Of a stretch of 64,000 nucleotides of DNA, positions 30,505-41,447 are shown piece after piece. Source of the stretch: Nematostella vectensis (taxonomy: Eukaryota; Cnidaria; Anthozoa; Actiniaria; Edwardsiidae); the NCBI RefSeq assembly GCF_932526225.1, contig NC_064041.1, forward strand, positions 1,066,699 through 1,130,698, given 5' to 3'. Below the pieces are notes generated by a model, which was not told the DNA's origin, did no database searches, and worked only from the letters and a program-made list of their open reading frames with translations. Both the position numbers and the translations under genes were made by a program. The first letter of the stretch is position 1. Each line of letters begins with the position of its first letter.

Positions 30505-31235
30505 TTAGAAACCAGGCAATGAAGTGGACAAATGCCCACGACACACTACTTGATAGAGAAATTCTGACAAACGAACCATGGATTTGCAGAAATGGATCCA
30601 AAGAAAGGGGTGAGATTTGGAGCACAATAGCCACCATATTAAACCCTATAGAAAAAAACAGTCTTTAAAGTAAGTCAGCGATCTGTTAGAGATCGCTAAT
30701 TTTACACGCTAGAGAAAAACAACAAGGACAAGGTGAAGGCAGAGGCTCGAGCCAGTGGAATTTGTCCCACCGAAGAAACAGACGTTGATCAAAGTGATCG
30801 AAATATCATGGAGCTTTTCGAACATGACAGCGAGAATCAGAAAAGATCGGAGCAGAAAAATAAGCACACTGACGAGGACAAGGCTAAAGCCGAAGAAATG
30901 CAAAAACAGTCGCTTGAAACCTTCAAAGAAAGTAGGAAAAGGGAAGACAACGATGAGCCCAAACCCCAAAAAAGAAAAGCGACTGGCTCAGATAAGATGA
31001 TGTATTTGAAAGAAAGGGGAGAAATCAAGGGCAATAATAGGGCGGAGGAACTGAAGCTGAGAAAAGCTGAGATCACAGAACAAGCTGATGCGCGTAAAGC
31101 AGAGCTTCAAATCAAGAGGCAGGAACTACAAGACAGAAAACATAAACAGCCTATGCAACAACAACAAATGCACATGATGTAACAGCAACAACAGCAAGCA
31201 GCCCTGATGATGACGCTAATGGATAAAGTACTAAA
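30505..31235 (+). pseudogene. Myb/SANT-like DNA-binding plus coiled-coil protein, frameshifted
   Basis: After an acceptor-like ttttttgttttag, the frame reads MKWTNAHDTLLDREILTNEP and ERGEIWSTIATILN, a Myb/SANT-like module as in proteins amplified in cnidarian genomes and in Harbinger-associated factors. It shifts near 30660 (expected VFKVSQRSVRDR lies in another frame, followed by a stop). It then continues as KVKAEARASGICPTEETDVD and a long Glu/Lys/Arg/Gln coiled coil (30780-31180) ending in a Gln-rich tail. The C-terminal half (30733-31182) is a clean 149-codon frame. Confidence 0.55.
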
Positions 31236-31239
31236 AAAC

Positions 31240-32465
31240 AAGACGCCCTATAGTACGATTGTTTACTGCTTTTATTAACAGTTACGGGGGGAATTTAAAC
31301 AGCACAACCATTTTAGGGTACTAATCTTCAGAGGGATACAAAATGTCCTGTTGAGGGACTGTTCATTTCATATCAGAAGAAACATTTATTCGACCCACAC
31401 CTAATCCCACTCAAACAGCAATTATGTTTTAGATACCCTCTCTCTCCTCCCCACTGTTGTTTACTAGGAGAGTTTCAGTCATGATAGAAATGTATCCCTG
31501 AACATGAAAGTGTAATTTATTAATTGATTATTAATAACAATATTGGTGTACAGGGGGTTCTCATCCCAAGTTTGGGTATAGGGGTGCTGCTGAGGGTTTC
31601 ATTCCTGTTTATGAAAACACCCTTAAATTTTAGGACCCTGTTCAGGACAATATCCTTAATGTTGCAATGTGTTTTGTCCTAAAAAAAACCTCGAGTGTAA
31701 CCGCCCTGAGTAAGGACGGAAAGAAATGTCAAAACGTTGGCGTTTATTTTGACTCTGTTTGTCCTATTCATTTTATTTAGTCCTAAACAAGACAAAACGC
31801 ATTGCAACAAGTCAACATTTCTGCTGGAATTCACTCATGTTGTCACAACCACAGTGAGGGGTTTTCGTGTGAAAGTAAGTTCAGCTATCTTTTCCCTGTC
31901 TAGAACAGAACAGAAAGGCCAAAAATATTATCCCCTGTTCAGGTAAAAAACCAAACCCTGACCAGCAGCACATCCCCATATAGCCCATATAAAGGGAGTG
32001 TCCCCCCACTCCAGGATTGGAATAGTTTTATTGGTATATACATTATTATTGCTCCTGAGTCAAAACACATCAAGACACATTTTTTGTTAAAGTTATTAAA
32101 AGTAATTTTCAATTGTTGGAGGTTGGACATCAAAGTAGTCTGTTGTGTTGTTACCATAGAGACACACTCGGGAATTGTGAAGTAGATCACATGTATTGTA
32201 CATTTTGCCAACAACACTAAGACACACCTTCAAATTCTTTTTGAATTCAATGAATTTAAAATAGTTGATTATATCTCCAAAGATCCACTCGAAGATACCC
32301 TTACTTCGCTCATTGATTTGTTCTTCAGCTCTTTATCTGCGGTAAGCCTGCCCCCCTTTAAATGAAGGTGTGAATATTGTTCATTTGCCCAATCAAATTT
32401 CATCTTGTAAGAGCTGCGTACTGACCCGAGCGCGACTGAAAACTTATCAGTCACCCCTGTACCGC
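31240..32465. other. no gene recognised; possible left part of piggyBac copy 2
   Basis: AT-rich sequence with no clear protein signal. I searched by eye for a TTAA-CCCT type piggyBac left end and did not find a convincing one. Confidence 0.35.
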
Positions 32466-32469
32466 AAAC

Positions 32470-33625
32470 ATGGCGGAATTTTTAGCGATCGATGCGAACG
32501 AATTTAGAGTGATTTTTGGTGTTAATCCTGACGAAAATGATGATGTAAACAATTCTGAAAATGAGTTTCAGGGTTTTGAACATTCTTCAAGGAAAAAAGC
32601 GAAGACGAGAGCGATGAAGATAGTGTTGAAAATTGGTCGGAGCAACTCACGCATTTCGACCTCGAGGACTTCACCGGGCAACAACGGTTGAAGAAAACGG
32701 TATCAGAAGATGCAAAAGCTTAAGACTATTTTAGCTTGATGTTTTCGGATGAACTTATTGGTTTAATTTCTGAAGAAACTAACCGATATGCACGATTTAT
32801 TATCGGGCAGAAAGCCGATAGAGAGGCACGGCTGGCAAAGTGGAAGGACGTCACTCCCGAAGAACTCAGCATGTGATTTCCAAGACAAGTTTTGAAGAGA
32901 TCGCCCAATTCCTGCACTTCAGCGATCCGAACAATGAGCCACAACATGGGGACGCCGATTACGACCGTCTCTTCAAAGTTCGCCCGGTACTGAGCGATGT
33001 CTTAAAAAATATACAGGAGGCTTACGAGCCCTCAAAGGACATATCAGTCGATGAGGGAACGATTGCCTTCAAGGGAAGACTTGGCTTTCGCCAATATATG
33101 CTGGCAAAGCCGACGAAATACGGCATAAAAGTGTGTCTTCTTTCGACGAATGTCGAAAAGTTAAAAGAAGTGAAAAGTAAAAAGTATCGTGGCCGCAATG
33201 AAATAGACCAGCTCCAATTATCTTATTTCTCGGGCTGGCAATCGTGTAAATGGTATAAATATGTTCTGGTTATTGTTCAATTTGGCAGTGACCAACGCCT
33301 TCATCCTTGAAGGATTCAAGCGCAGATAACAAGGAAAGGCAAAGAGAACTGTTATAGTTTTCAAGACCGAACTTGCGCAAGCGCTTATTGCGAAGTCCAA
33401 CTAGAGAAAGTGCCCACAAGTTCCTGCTCCCCCAACTCCCCAGAACGTCCCAGCCCCTATCCATGTCGCCACTCATGTAGAAGGAAGGAAGAGGGCATGT
33501 GTTCTTTGCAGCAAGAACGGAAAAAAAGACCCGAAAGTCTACAAGATTGAGACGTATTACAAGTGCGGGATCTGCTAAGTTGGTCTCTGCCATAAAGGTT
33601 GACACCAGGCATTCCAGACTTATCA
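32470..33625 (+). pseudogene. piggyBac transposase copy 2, internally deleted
   Basis: An ATG at 32470 opens an acidic N-terminus (MAEFLAIDANEFRVIFGVNP). After shifts come the transposase blocks SFEEIAQFLHFSDPNNEPQH, YDRLFKVRPVLSDVLKNIQE and ISVDEGTIAFKGRLGFRQYM, then LAKPTKYGIKV (32880-33140), including the first catalytic Asp (SVDE). The central catalytic part (VDNFYTS block) is missing. After about 33290 the frame resumes with the C-terminal cysteine-rich module RACVLCSKNGKKDPKVY, KCGIC and LC, as in PGBD proteins. An end, GTGAAAGGG|TTAA at 33971-33983, fits a piggyBac terminus with its TTAA target. Confidence 0.82.
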
Positions 33626-33970
33626 TATTATTATTATATATTCTATTCATATTTTGTGTCTAAGATAACAATAATTTTGTAAATGATGCAAAATTTGAGA
33701 TCATTGGTAGAGAAGATGGCGCGAAATTTGAATTTTTGTATGAAATTGTTAATTCAAATCATTACAGCTCTAAACAAGAGTGGCAAAAACGCCAATATTT
33801 CGGTTCATTTAAAACTTCATTATCTGCACTACCTGTTTCTGTGCTTTATTCTTTACAATCTGCCTCGAAAACCTACTGAGCATGCATGTTTTGTTTGCGT
33901 GTGTATATTAGTGGGGAATGCTAATTAAGCTCCAGGAATAGAGGGATGTGACACACAATGGGCTTCAGTA

Positions 33971-33983
33971 GTGAAAGGGTTAA
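33971..33983. repeat. probable right terminus and TTAA target of piggyBac copy 2
   Basis: GTGAAAGGG next to TTAA is the reverse complement of TTAA-CCCTTTCAC, the typical piggyBac end and target duplication. The matching left end was not found, so one-sided evidence only. Confidence 0.5.
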
Positions 33984-33984
33984 A

Positions 33985-36863
33985 GAATGACTTACAAAAA
34001 AACAATACTGTTTTAAGCGGGTATATACACTTGTAATATGGTCTCCAATAAACTGGTACGAGCACATCACACCTTAAGTGTTGTTTTCTTTCAGTTGTTA
34101 AGGAGATTTAGGCGTTTCACCCTCAGTAGGTTGTTTATGCTTCAATGCGTTTCTGGTTGGGACAGGATACTCCCCCCGGTTAAGAACAAGCAGGACAATC
34201 AGATTGTTATAGGAAAATTTATTGACCCGAGGGACCACATGCCTACAAACTCTTTCCTGTCATTCAAGGCAGAGCACCAGATAATACTAGATGGGTGGCC
34301 TATCTTCAGCAATACCCAGTCAAACGAGCCCCAAAAATAAAAAAAATATGGCATGTTGTCGTGGGTGGGGGTCTCCTTAGTGTACATGGCTGTTGTCATG
34401 CAATACTACGACCCAAGGATAGAACGATCTATCACGATTATCTCCTTACGATCCTTTGTTTATATTGTCAGTTTGCTTGAAGAGCCTGGCGTTTTGTCAA
34501 CTAGTGAACACACTGCATCTTGAGGACTAATAGTCAATCGAAGTCAAGCTCTTCAATTTTCATACAGGCGCCAACACTTCTTGTGACCGTCCCCCAGGAG
34601 GCAAGGTCACCCCAGGTGGTGTATTGTATCTTGGGGAACAAGGGGGATTGGTGGCCCCTGAACCCTGTCGGTTCGCCCATAGTCTTTTTTTCTGCTGGGA
34701 AATTTATACCCTTGGTAAGTACCTTTTCCCCGCTCCAGAACACATAATCTAAACATCCTACCTTAAAGATCCCAGAAAAGCTAAATTCTTCAGGCTAAAA
34801 AATAAAAAACATAGACTGAGCAAATAATCCAGTCAAAAAACAGGAGGAGAACGAATGATAACAACAGCAACATTCTACCGAGCAAACGAGGCAGAGCAAT
34901 TCACCATCGGTAGTCTTCGTTTTTATGTTTTTATATCTTTTCTCAATCGTTTGATTGCTTTGTTCGGGGCAGAAACGGACGGGGCATATAATTTACAAAA
35001 GCTCACACATTCATTGTCTTTTTCTTGATTCAAAAGACACGAGAAGATCAGATAAAGAAAGTATTTTTATCACTATAACTTAATTGATTATTTTAAATTA
35101 TTAATAATTATTTGTTTAAATTATAATTATTGATGAGAGAATTACTTTAAGAAGAAATGAAATCTCGGCAAATATAAAACTTGTACAAATAAGATACTCT
35201 TTTAAGGCCAATGTACAGGCTTAGCATCTTGAAGCGCAATGCCACAAATATAATTGAGTTCACTGGTATACAAGTAACCTTTTTCCCTTGTGAAATAAGA
35301 GGTTTTCAGATGGCTATTCGTTCTAGCAAAACGCAACAAAAAAACACAGGGCCGCCTAACAATTAAATTCTCTCAAGATAATGAGATAAACGACTTGCAG
35401 ATAACAATCCACAAGAAATACCGTGGAATGAGCTGAGAAACCATCTGCGATGCTAAAATCTGCGATAACTAAAAACAAAAACATCAAAGCATTTAAAAAT
35501 GTTTATGAATTTCATTTGGACATATTTAGAGTAGAGTCTGACCTTGAGCACATAGGATCGAGTCCTACCCGCTGAGACTGATTTCTCAACTTCCACTTGC
35601 CACTTCGAGGGGCAAGTGGAAGTGGCATGTGCTACTTTATAGCAAACAAAAAAGTCCAATTTTTCAAGCGGTAACGTTTCTTGTCGGGACAGGATACTCC
35701 CCTGGTCGAGGACAAGCAGGACAAAATAGCAAACAGAGATGACCAAAGTATCAAGAGGTACTAGACCGCTTGGGGATGTTTCTGGTTGGGACTGGATACT
35801 CCCCCCGGTCGAGGCCAAGCTGGACAATCAGATTGTAAGTCCATAACCAGTTTCATTAACCAAGCCTTGCAGCGATTTCGGTAGAGGGTAGCGTTTTGTC
35901 AATCAAAAGTCAAACAATTGTCTTCCTTGTCAGAGCTCTTGCTTTATAAATTGTATAATCAAGATAATTGCCCCAAGCCGGCTTTAAAACCTTACTTTTT
36001 TCCGTGGAGGATATTAAAGATGGCTTGCAAGAGAGAGAAAACATGCAAATATTTTTTGCATTGAGAAGAGATACAACAGTTACAAGATACCACCATAATA
36101 ACTAAACAAAGAGCTGAAAATTTGGCGAATTTGGCTCGCTTTAATCTCACAAGAGATTAAAACTACCGCAAGACATCCGCTGGACCAATCAGAGGCAGTC
36201 AGGGCACCGACAAACGTACGTACAGACAAAAAAAGCGACAAGACTAAATCCTCCACATTGCCTATCAAGTGCACACCTGTCCAAAGGTTACACAGCCGCA
36301 CGTAGTGGGCTTGTTTGCTACCTTTGCCACCAACTCGTGCCTATCCAACTCCTTGAGCGAGCTACCCACTTGAAAGGGATATGGAGCAAAACACCTTAAA
36401 TTGAGGCAAAAGATTCCAGGAATAGGGTAACCCTTTACGTTCCCCTTAAACCCATCCGTTTAAATACTGCACAGGTCAGATGAGGATAGATTGAGATAGT
36501 CCAGTCGAACAATTACAAGTCAAAACACAAGGGCGACCAGGGAAATTCGTCGTATAAACATTTGGCAAAAAGTCAATGTTAGTGGTTCTAGGAGTAACAA
36601 CACGTTATTATTAATTTCTTTTGATTGAGAACCTTCACAGGGCTGGAATCCCTGGACTAAAAAGAATGGGTGAGATTTTATTCCAACCTTGCAAAAGAAA
36701 GAAGTGTGAGAAAGTTGAAAAAAAGCTTCTTCACAAAGCTCGGTGTGCCAAACTATAACAGCACAGACCTGGTGGGCAGACTCAATGACCAGACATCCTA
36801 ATATTGCGTAGGGTTTTTAGAACTGTGTGTTTAAACTTAGAATGTTACTATGCTTAAGCTAGT
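33985..36863. other. AT-rich region with the dispersed motif, no gene recognised
   Basis: Apart from the repeated 55-bp motif, I see no exon structure. Reverse frames at 35453-35827 and 36080-36301 have no recognisable domain. Confidence 0.4.
34140..35835. repeat. three dispersed copies of a 55-60-bp motif
   Basis: The motif gtttctggttgggacaggat followed by actccccccggt, aagcaggacaatcagattgt recurs near 34149, 35682 (shortened) and 35771. All three are on the same strand. It does not code convincingly, although reverse frames spell repeated DQGSILSRQET-like phrases. It may be part of a larger dispersed repeat covering 34100-35830. Confidence 0.7.
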
Positions 36864-37105
36864 CATTACCAAAAATCAGGGACAATATGGCGGCTATTTT
36901 TACGGCGCATGTCTGAAATGCCATTTAAAAATGGCCGATTATTTTCAAAGATTGTATGCAATGAAATTTGAAAAGCTCGAAATATAGTATTTATGCAAAC
37001 TAATACAATTTTGCGGTCTTCTTAACTTATTTACCTGACTTCAATCTACTTACCAGGATTGGTTTTTGAGGCTTTCATGGAAGTTTTGATCGGGCAATAT
37101 TATAG

Positions 37106-37318
37106 CTAAATATACCATAAAACTCTCCGTGGATTTTCTTCAAACTTGTAATAGTAGTTCACCAAATACATGAAATGATGTTGCAGCACATCGATGAATC
37201 GATTACGCGGTCTTCCCATGTTATCGAAGGCAGCATGATCTCGTGAAACAGCCATTTTTAATGGCAATTGATAATCATTTGGAACGGGCAAAACTCTGTC
37301 GAAGTCCCTGAATTTCAT
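37106..37318 (-). CDS. small hypothetical protein near the left TIR
   Basis: A reverse ATG opens a 70-codon frame (MKFRDFDRVLPVPNDYQLPL) rich in aromatic and basic residues. Its position near the left end of the element mirrors that of the chromodomain gene at the right. No domain recognised and expression is unknown. Confidence 0.3.
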   Translation of the reverse strand: MKFRDFDRVLPVPNDYQLPLKMAVSRDHAAFDNMGRPRNRFIDVLQHHFMYLVNYYYKFEENPRRVLWYI

Positions 37319-37710
37319 TCTTTAAGTATTGCTATCTGAATCTGAGGTACCGCGGTTTGTAGCTTGAGAAAAACCTCTGAAATCTTCGAGTAAATGCTAC
37401 TAAACCACTTCTTTCTCCGCCATTTTAAGCCTATGTAACCAGGCCTAAAAGGTGCAAAAAAGATTCGTGGGGGTATAAGAGAGGCAAGAGAAAGTATAAT
37501 AAATTATAATAAATTCGCCATGTAGGACGAAGTTATCAAGGCCAGTGTACTCATTGCATTCATGATCCTTCAAAACAATATCTAATATTTAGATTCTCGA
37601 ATATTTTTGTACATTATATTGCTTTTTACTTAATCAAATAAATAATGGGATTCCTGTGGTTAATAAAATTCCAACACTGAGCTAGCAGAGCTAACTAAGA
37701 GCAACAAAAT

Positions 37711-38592
37711 ATGTCTGAGATTTTATCCGAATACTCTAAACAAGCAATAGATTGGAAATTAAAATTTGATTCAGAGATTAATCCAAGGAGTTCATTTGCT
37801 TATTTAACTGGAGAATCTGCAAAGCTATTTGAAGTTGCTTTCACTGTTAAGGTTCCATTTCCTTTGTTCAAAATATGGAATAATTTTTCAAAAAAAAGTA
37901 CCTCAGATGGAAGCTGTTATAGTCTAACAGACCTGCTCAATGCCACAGTACCTGGACACTGTTGGGCTATTGCAAAGGGATCAAGTGGACGGTTGGAAGA
38001 AAATCTAAGAAGGGAAACTGGAAAAGTTCTCTCCCTCTATAAGAAGTGCAAAGGTGGAAGGAACAGAAGGGAACTGGATAAAAGATATGCAGAATTCAGT
38101 ATCCTTTCAAAAGAGCTTGAATCTATCTCAAAGCTCAGAGATGAATATGAAGATGTGAATCTGGAACTTCAAGAATGGAAAAATAAATGCACTGATTTGG
38201 AGTTGCAGAAAAAAACACTTTTGGAAGAGCTTAAGCAAGTTCAACAAACAAATTGTGAAGAAATTGAAGTTTTAGAAGCACTAAATGAAGAACTCAAAGC
38301 TTATGCACTGGCATTAGAGGAAGGGGATGAAAAATTGTGTTGTTCTTCAAAAAAGATTTCTGAGGTTGGTACAAAACAAAAATCAAGAAAACTTAAACAG
38401 CTAAAAGAGAGAGCTCAATGTGCTCTCTGGTTCTCAAAGACATTTGGTCTGGACATTGCATCTATTGCTTTTAAAGATCAGAGTGATGATGGCAAAATAT
38501 ATACTTTGAACTATGATGAACAGGAAAAAAATAGTGATGAAACTCAAAGACTTACAGAGTGTTGTCGCCATTATCCGGGCTCCCTGTGTTAG
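37711..38592 (+). CDS. coiled-coil protein of the TIR element (ORF1)
   Basis: A genuine ATG opens 293 codons. The first ~120 residues are globular (FEVAFTVKVPFPLFKIWNNF, LLNATVPGHCWAIAKGSSGR). Residues about 135-215 form a long heptad coiled coil (ISKLRDEYEDVNLELQEW, LLEELKQVQQ). The last part reads ALWFSKTFGLDIASIAF then KIYTLNYDEQEKNSDETQRL. The frame stops in a GC-richer stretch that looks unlike the rest. The phrase YTLNYDEQEKN..RL resembles LTYLNYNTEEENHRL at the start of the next frame. ORF1 and the following frame may thus be one protein whose joint is interrupted by an intron or insertion. Confidence 0.6.
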   Translation: MSEILSEYSKQAIDWKLKFDSEINPRSSFAYLTGESAKLFEVAFTVKVPFPLFKIWNNFSKKSTSDGSCYSLTDLLNATVPGHCWAIAKGSSGRLEENLRRETGKVLSLYKKCKGGRNRRELDKRYAEFSILSKELESISKLRDEYEDVNLELQEWKNKCTDLELQKKTLLEELKQVQQTNCEEIEVLEALNEELKAYALALEEGDEKLCCSSKKISEVGTKQKSRKLKQLKERAQCALWFSKTFGLDIASIAFKDQSDDGKIYTLNYDEQEKNSDETQRLTECCRHYPGSLC

Positions 38593-38861
38593 AGGCCTGG
38601 TTCCGAGCTTTGCGCGGTCGCATAGCCTCGTGCAAAACGTTTTCAGTTCGTCGATAATTTCCTGGAGTTTTTTTATTGGAGTTTTTGACCTGAATCTAAT
38701 GAATATTGTATGGATTTGTTTTTGGATGGATTCCGCACCCGTGTAAGTATCATGCGTTTGTATAATTAGCGGAAATTGCCATAATTTTCATCTTCAGTAT
38801 TTGTTTATTTCAGCGAATCTCGTGGTAATTCGTGATAATTTTGAAGTTGAAACTCGTGTAG
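38593..38861. other. intron or insertion between ORF1 and the DDE-like frame
   Basis: About 270-300 bp separate the two forward frames. The segment 38565-38640 is GC-richer (gagctttgcgcggtcgcata) than the AT-rich element. A donor-like gtgtaagtat (about 38739) and acceptor-like tttatttcag (about 38806-38815) are present. Neither an intron nor a foreign insert joins the frames cleanly by eye. Confidence 0.35.
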
Positions 38862-40538
38862 AACTTTACCCGTGAATATCGACAAGTGGAAAATAAAAGT
38901 TGTGTTCATATCCAGAAGCATCTCATCTATCTGACCTATCTGAATTACAACACAGAGGAAGAGAACCATAGGCTTGAACAAGTATTGTTTCTACTAGACA
39001 AATTTTGTGTAAGTGATGAATGCTATCATGAACTCAGTTTCCTAACCAATGATATCCTTCGATCTTACCTCATTAAACAAAAGAGGGACAAGCTCAATTC
39101 TCTCTGCCACATTGAGAGGGTGCCTGGCCCTGACCCTGGTGCTCAACGTTCCTTTTCCTTACTGCTAAAGGAGGTCATATCAAAGTATTTGGATTCACAC
39201 CCATCTTTTGATTTCACTAAAAATCCACTAAAAGTTAAAATAAGTGGTGATGGGGCAAAGATGTCAAGAACAACCAATTTTATGATTCTCTCTTTCTCAT
39301 TGCTGCAGTCTGGTGAATACAATGCATCAAAAGGAAACCATACGATTGGAATTGTGAATGGACCCGAACAATATGAAACACTGAAAGTTTCATACAACAG
39401 TCTAATTAAGGATATTAATGAGCATGTGAAAGCTAAAAAAGTCACTTTGGGAGACAAAGAAATTCCTTTAGAGTTTTTTCTTGGGGGTGATTTGAAATTT
39501 TTGCTGCTTTCAATGGGTCTCAGTGGTGCCACTTCTGATTATGCTTGTTTGTGGTGTATAGTTCACAAGTCTCAGAGGTGGAATATGAAACATGAATCAA
39601 CATACTACAACTCAGACACAATGAAAAGAACAATCAAATCACTTAAGGAGTGGTGTACAAAAAAGAAAGAGAATTATTGTTGTATCAACCCACCTTTATT
39701 TGAGATTGAACTAGATCATGTCATTCTGGATGAACTGCATATGATGTTAAGGATAACAGACAGGCTGACAGAAAATTTGATTATTGAAGTAATGGAAAAA
39801 GACAGCAAAGAAGATATGCACAAACCAAGAGGAGAATGTAAAGGCATAGGCCTTGATAAGCTAATTAAAGCAATTAATGACATTGGAATAACATTTAATG
39901 TGTGGGAAAAACTGAATGCAGATGGAAAATCAAGTAAGCAGAAAGACTGGACAAGTTTAGTTGGCTCTGACAAAAAAAAGCTGATGAAATTTCTTCCTGA
40001 AAAGCTGAAATCCATGAATATACTCTTTGATGAAACCAAGTCTGAGGTCATAAAGCTTTGGGAAGACTTCCATTCATTATACCTGCTGATATGCTGTGCA
40101 AATGCTGATGAAACTACACCAGATTCTATTCACCAAAAGGCCAAAGCATGGATAGAATTATTTTCCAAGCTTGGTGCGAAACGTGTTGGTTATGGTAATG
40201 CCAGGGTGACCCCATACATGCATGCAGTTCCATACCACATACCCCAGTTTATCTTAAGTCATGGGCCAATCATACAGTTTTCAGGGCAAGGTGTGGAAAA
40301 AAACAACGATGATGCTAAGCGCATATACTACCAAAAGTCCAATAAATGGGATGTAGCTAAGGACATTCTGCTTTTGGAGTCTAGGCAAAAATCTCTAGAG
40401 CACCACGAAAGAGAGAAGAGAAAATATGTGAAGCGAAATGAGGAATGGTGGAATAGCAAAATTTTAGACTCAAGGAAAAGAAGAAGGAACACAGAATCAA
40501 ATTATACTGCAACTACGAGTAACACTCTGGATGAATAA
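38862..40538 (+). CDS. putative DDE-type transposase of the TIR element
   Basis: The frame opens after a stop at 38859. No ATG occurs before the conserved part, so the N-terminus must come from an upstream exon. Conserved-looking blocks: LEQVLFLLDKFCVSDECYHE, KVKISGDGAKMSRTTNFMIL, a GGDLKFLLLSMGLSGATSDY block running into ACLWC..H, ELDHVILDELHMMLRITDRL, and near the end QFSGQGVEKNNDDAKRIYY. Asp in SGDG, Asp in GGDLKF and Glu in GVEKNN would suit a DDE triad, and the CxxC-H between them resembles the zinc-binding insert of several eukaryotic transposases. This is inference from motif layout. The tail is basic (SRKRRRN). Confidence 0.6.
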   Translation, partial: NFTREYRQVENKSCVHIQKHLIYLTYLNYNTEEENHRLEQVLFLLDKFCVSDECYHELSFLTNDILRSYLIKQKRDKLNSLCHIERVPGPDPGAQRSFSLLLKEVISKYLDSHPSFDFTKNPLKVKISGDGAKMSRTTNFMILSFSLLQSGEYNASKGNHTIGIVNGPEQYETLKVSYNSLIKDINEHVKAKKVTLGDKEIPLEFFLGGDLKFLLLSMGLSGATSDYACLWCIVHKSQRWNMKHESTYYNSDTMKRTIKSLKEWCTKKKENYCCINPPLFEIELDHVILDELHMMLRITDRLTENLIIEVMEKDSKEDMHKPRGECKGIGLDKLIKAINDIGITFNVWEKLNADGKSSKQKDWTSLVGSDKKKLMKFLPEKLKSMNILFDETKSEVIKLWEDFHSLYLLICCANADETTPDSIHQKAKAWIELFSKLGAKRVGYGNARVTPYMHAVPYHIPQFILSHGPIIQFSGQGVEKNNDDAKRIYYQKSNKWDVAKDILLLESRQKSLEHHEREKRKYVKRNEEWWNSKILDSRKRRRNTESNYTATTSNTLDE

Positions 40539-40827
40539 ACATTATAAGTAGCAATAACAATGCTATTAATAACAACAGTACAATAAATTGTCATGTAAAT
40601 AATTTTAAAACTATTCAACATTTCCTTGGTGATGTTATAACAATTTCTTTGTATATACATATATTATTCTATTGAGTCATATGAAATAACTCCTCAATAA
40701 TGATTTTTTTTAAAAAATATTATTAATAAAAAATTCCGGAAGTCATAGCTTCTGATCTTTTGATGTATTTTGAACTTTCAGATCTTACCTATTCCCTGTA
40801 ATAACACCTGAAAGACTAGAAAATGCA

Positions 40828-41342
40828 TCAGCTTTGTTTTTGGAGGGGATTACAAGCATCTTGAAATCCAAGGCAGTAAAAGCTGTACATAGCACCGAAA
40901 TCCGTATTGATCATGACATAGTAAGATACATATTTAAGGGCTGTTAAATGATTCGCTGGCTCCCAAGTACTAGTCCAAATCGGCCAATTTTTCCACTTCA
41001 CTAGGTACTCTTTATCCCCCTGTATCGAAACAAAATACAAAAATACAGCAATCAATGGAAATTCGGTGTACAATTCCTTTTGAAATCAAACCAAAAATGT
41101 GAGTTTCCAATTTATATTTTAACAAAATTGGGATTCTACTCAAATAAAAAGGTTTGCTCGAGCAAACTATCACTTACGTTTCTGGAGGTAATTCGCTGAC
41201 TTATTATCCTTTCCACATCATATACCTTTGATCCACTTTTATACTTTCGTTTTCTTTGAAAATCGAAATTAAAATCGGCAGATGAAACATTATTCAGTGC
41301 TTTATAATCAATTCTTCTTGATCTCTGTCTTCCCTCCGCCAT
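40828..41342 (-). CDS. two-exon chromodomain protein in the TIR element
   Basis: Exon 1 is 41342-41178 (55 codons from MAEGRQRSRRIDY to QRITSRN|gtaagt). Exon 2 starts at 41019 after tttcgatacag and continues GDKEYLVKWKNW, STWEPANHL to a stop at 40828. Phase is kept. Joined at residues 40-80, it is a canonical chromodomain: VYDVERII, YLVKWK and TWEP. The methyl-lysine cage positions of HP1 (Tyr, Trp, aromatic) are filled by Tyr, Trp and Trp. A basic patch (QRKRKYKSGSK) precedes the domain. Chromodomains recognise methylated histone tails and in Ty3/gypsy chromoviruses steer integration. Here it could target the element or be a nested host gene. The C-terminal half is not recognisable. Confidence 0.72.
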
Positions 41343-41447
41343 TTTGTTTTGGGTGAGCTGATATTCCGACGCATGCGCAGTAACGCCTAAATGAGACCGC
41401 TGTCAAAAAATACCGCCTGAACAAAATGTCCCTGATTTTTGGTAATG

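Larger units (their letters stand above)
36869..41442. mobile_element. 4.57-kb TIR element with DDE-like and chromodomain genes
   Basis: The ends are inverted repeats: cattaccaaaaatcagggac at 36864 pairs exactly with its complement ending at 41447, 21 of 21 bp. Weaker pairing runs inward (ggcggctattttt vs ggcggtatttttt). TA next to CCAAAAATC on both sides fits a TA target duplication with the extra CAT/ATG being chance, but a longer TIR without duplication is equally possible. Between the ends are a coiled-coil ORF (+), a 550-codon frame with transposase-like residues (+), a two-exon chromodomain gene (-) whose ATG lies 100 bp from the right end, and a small reverse frame. I could not assign a superfamily. 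Confidence 0.7.
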
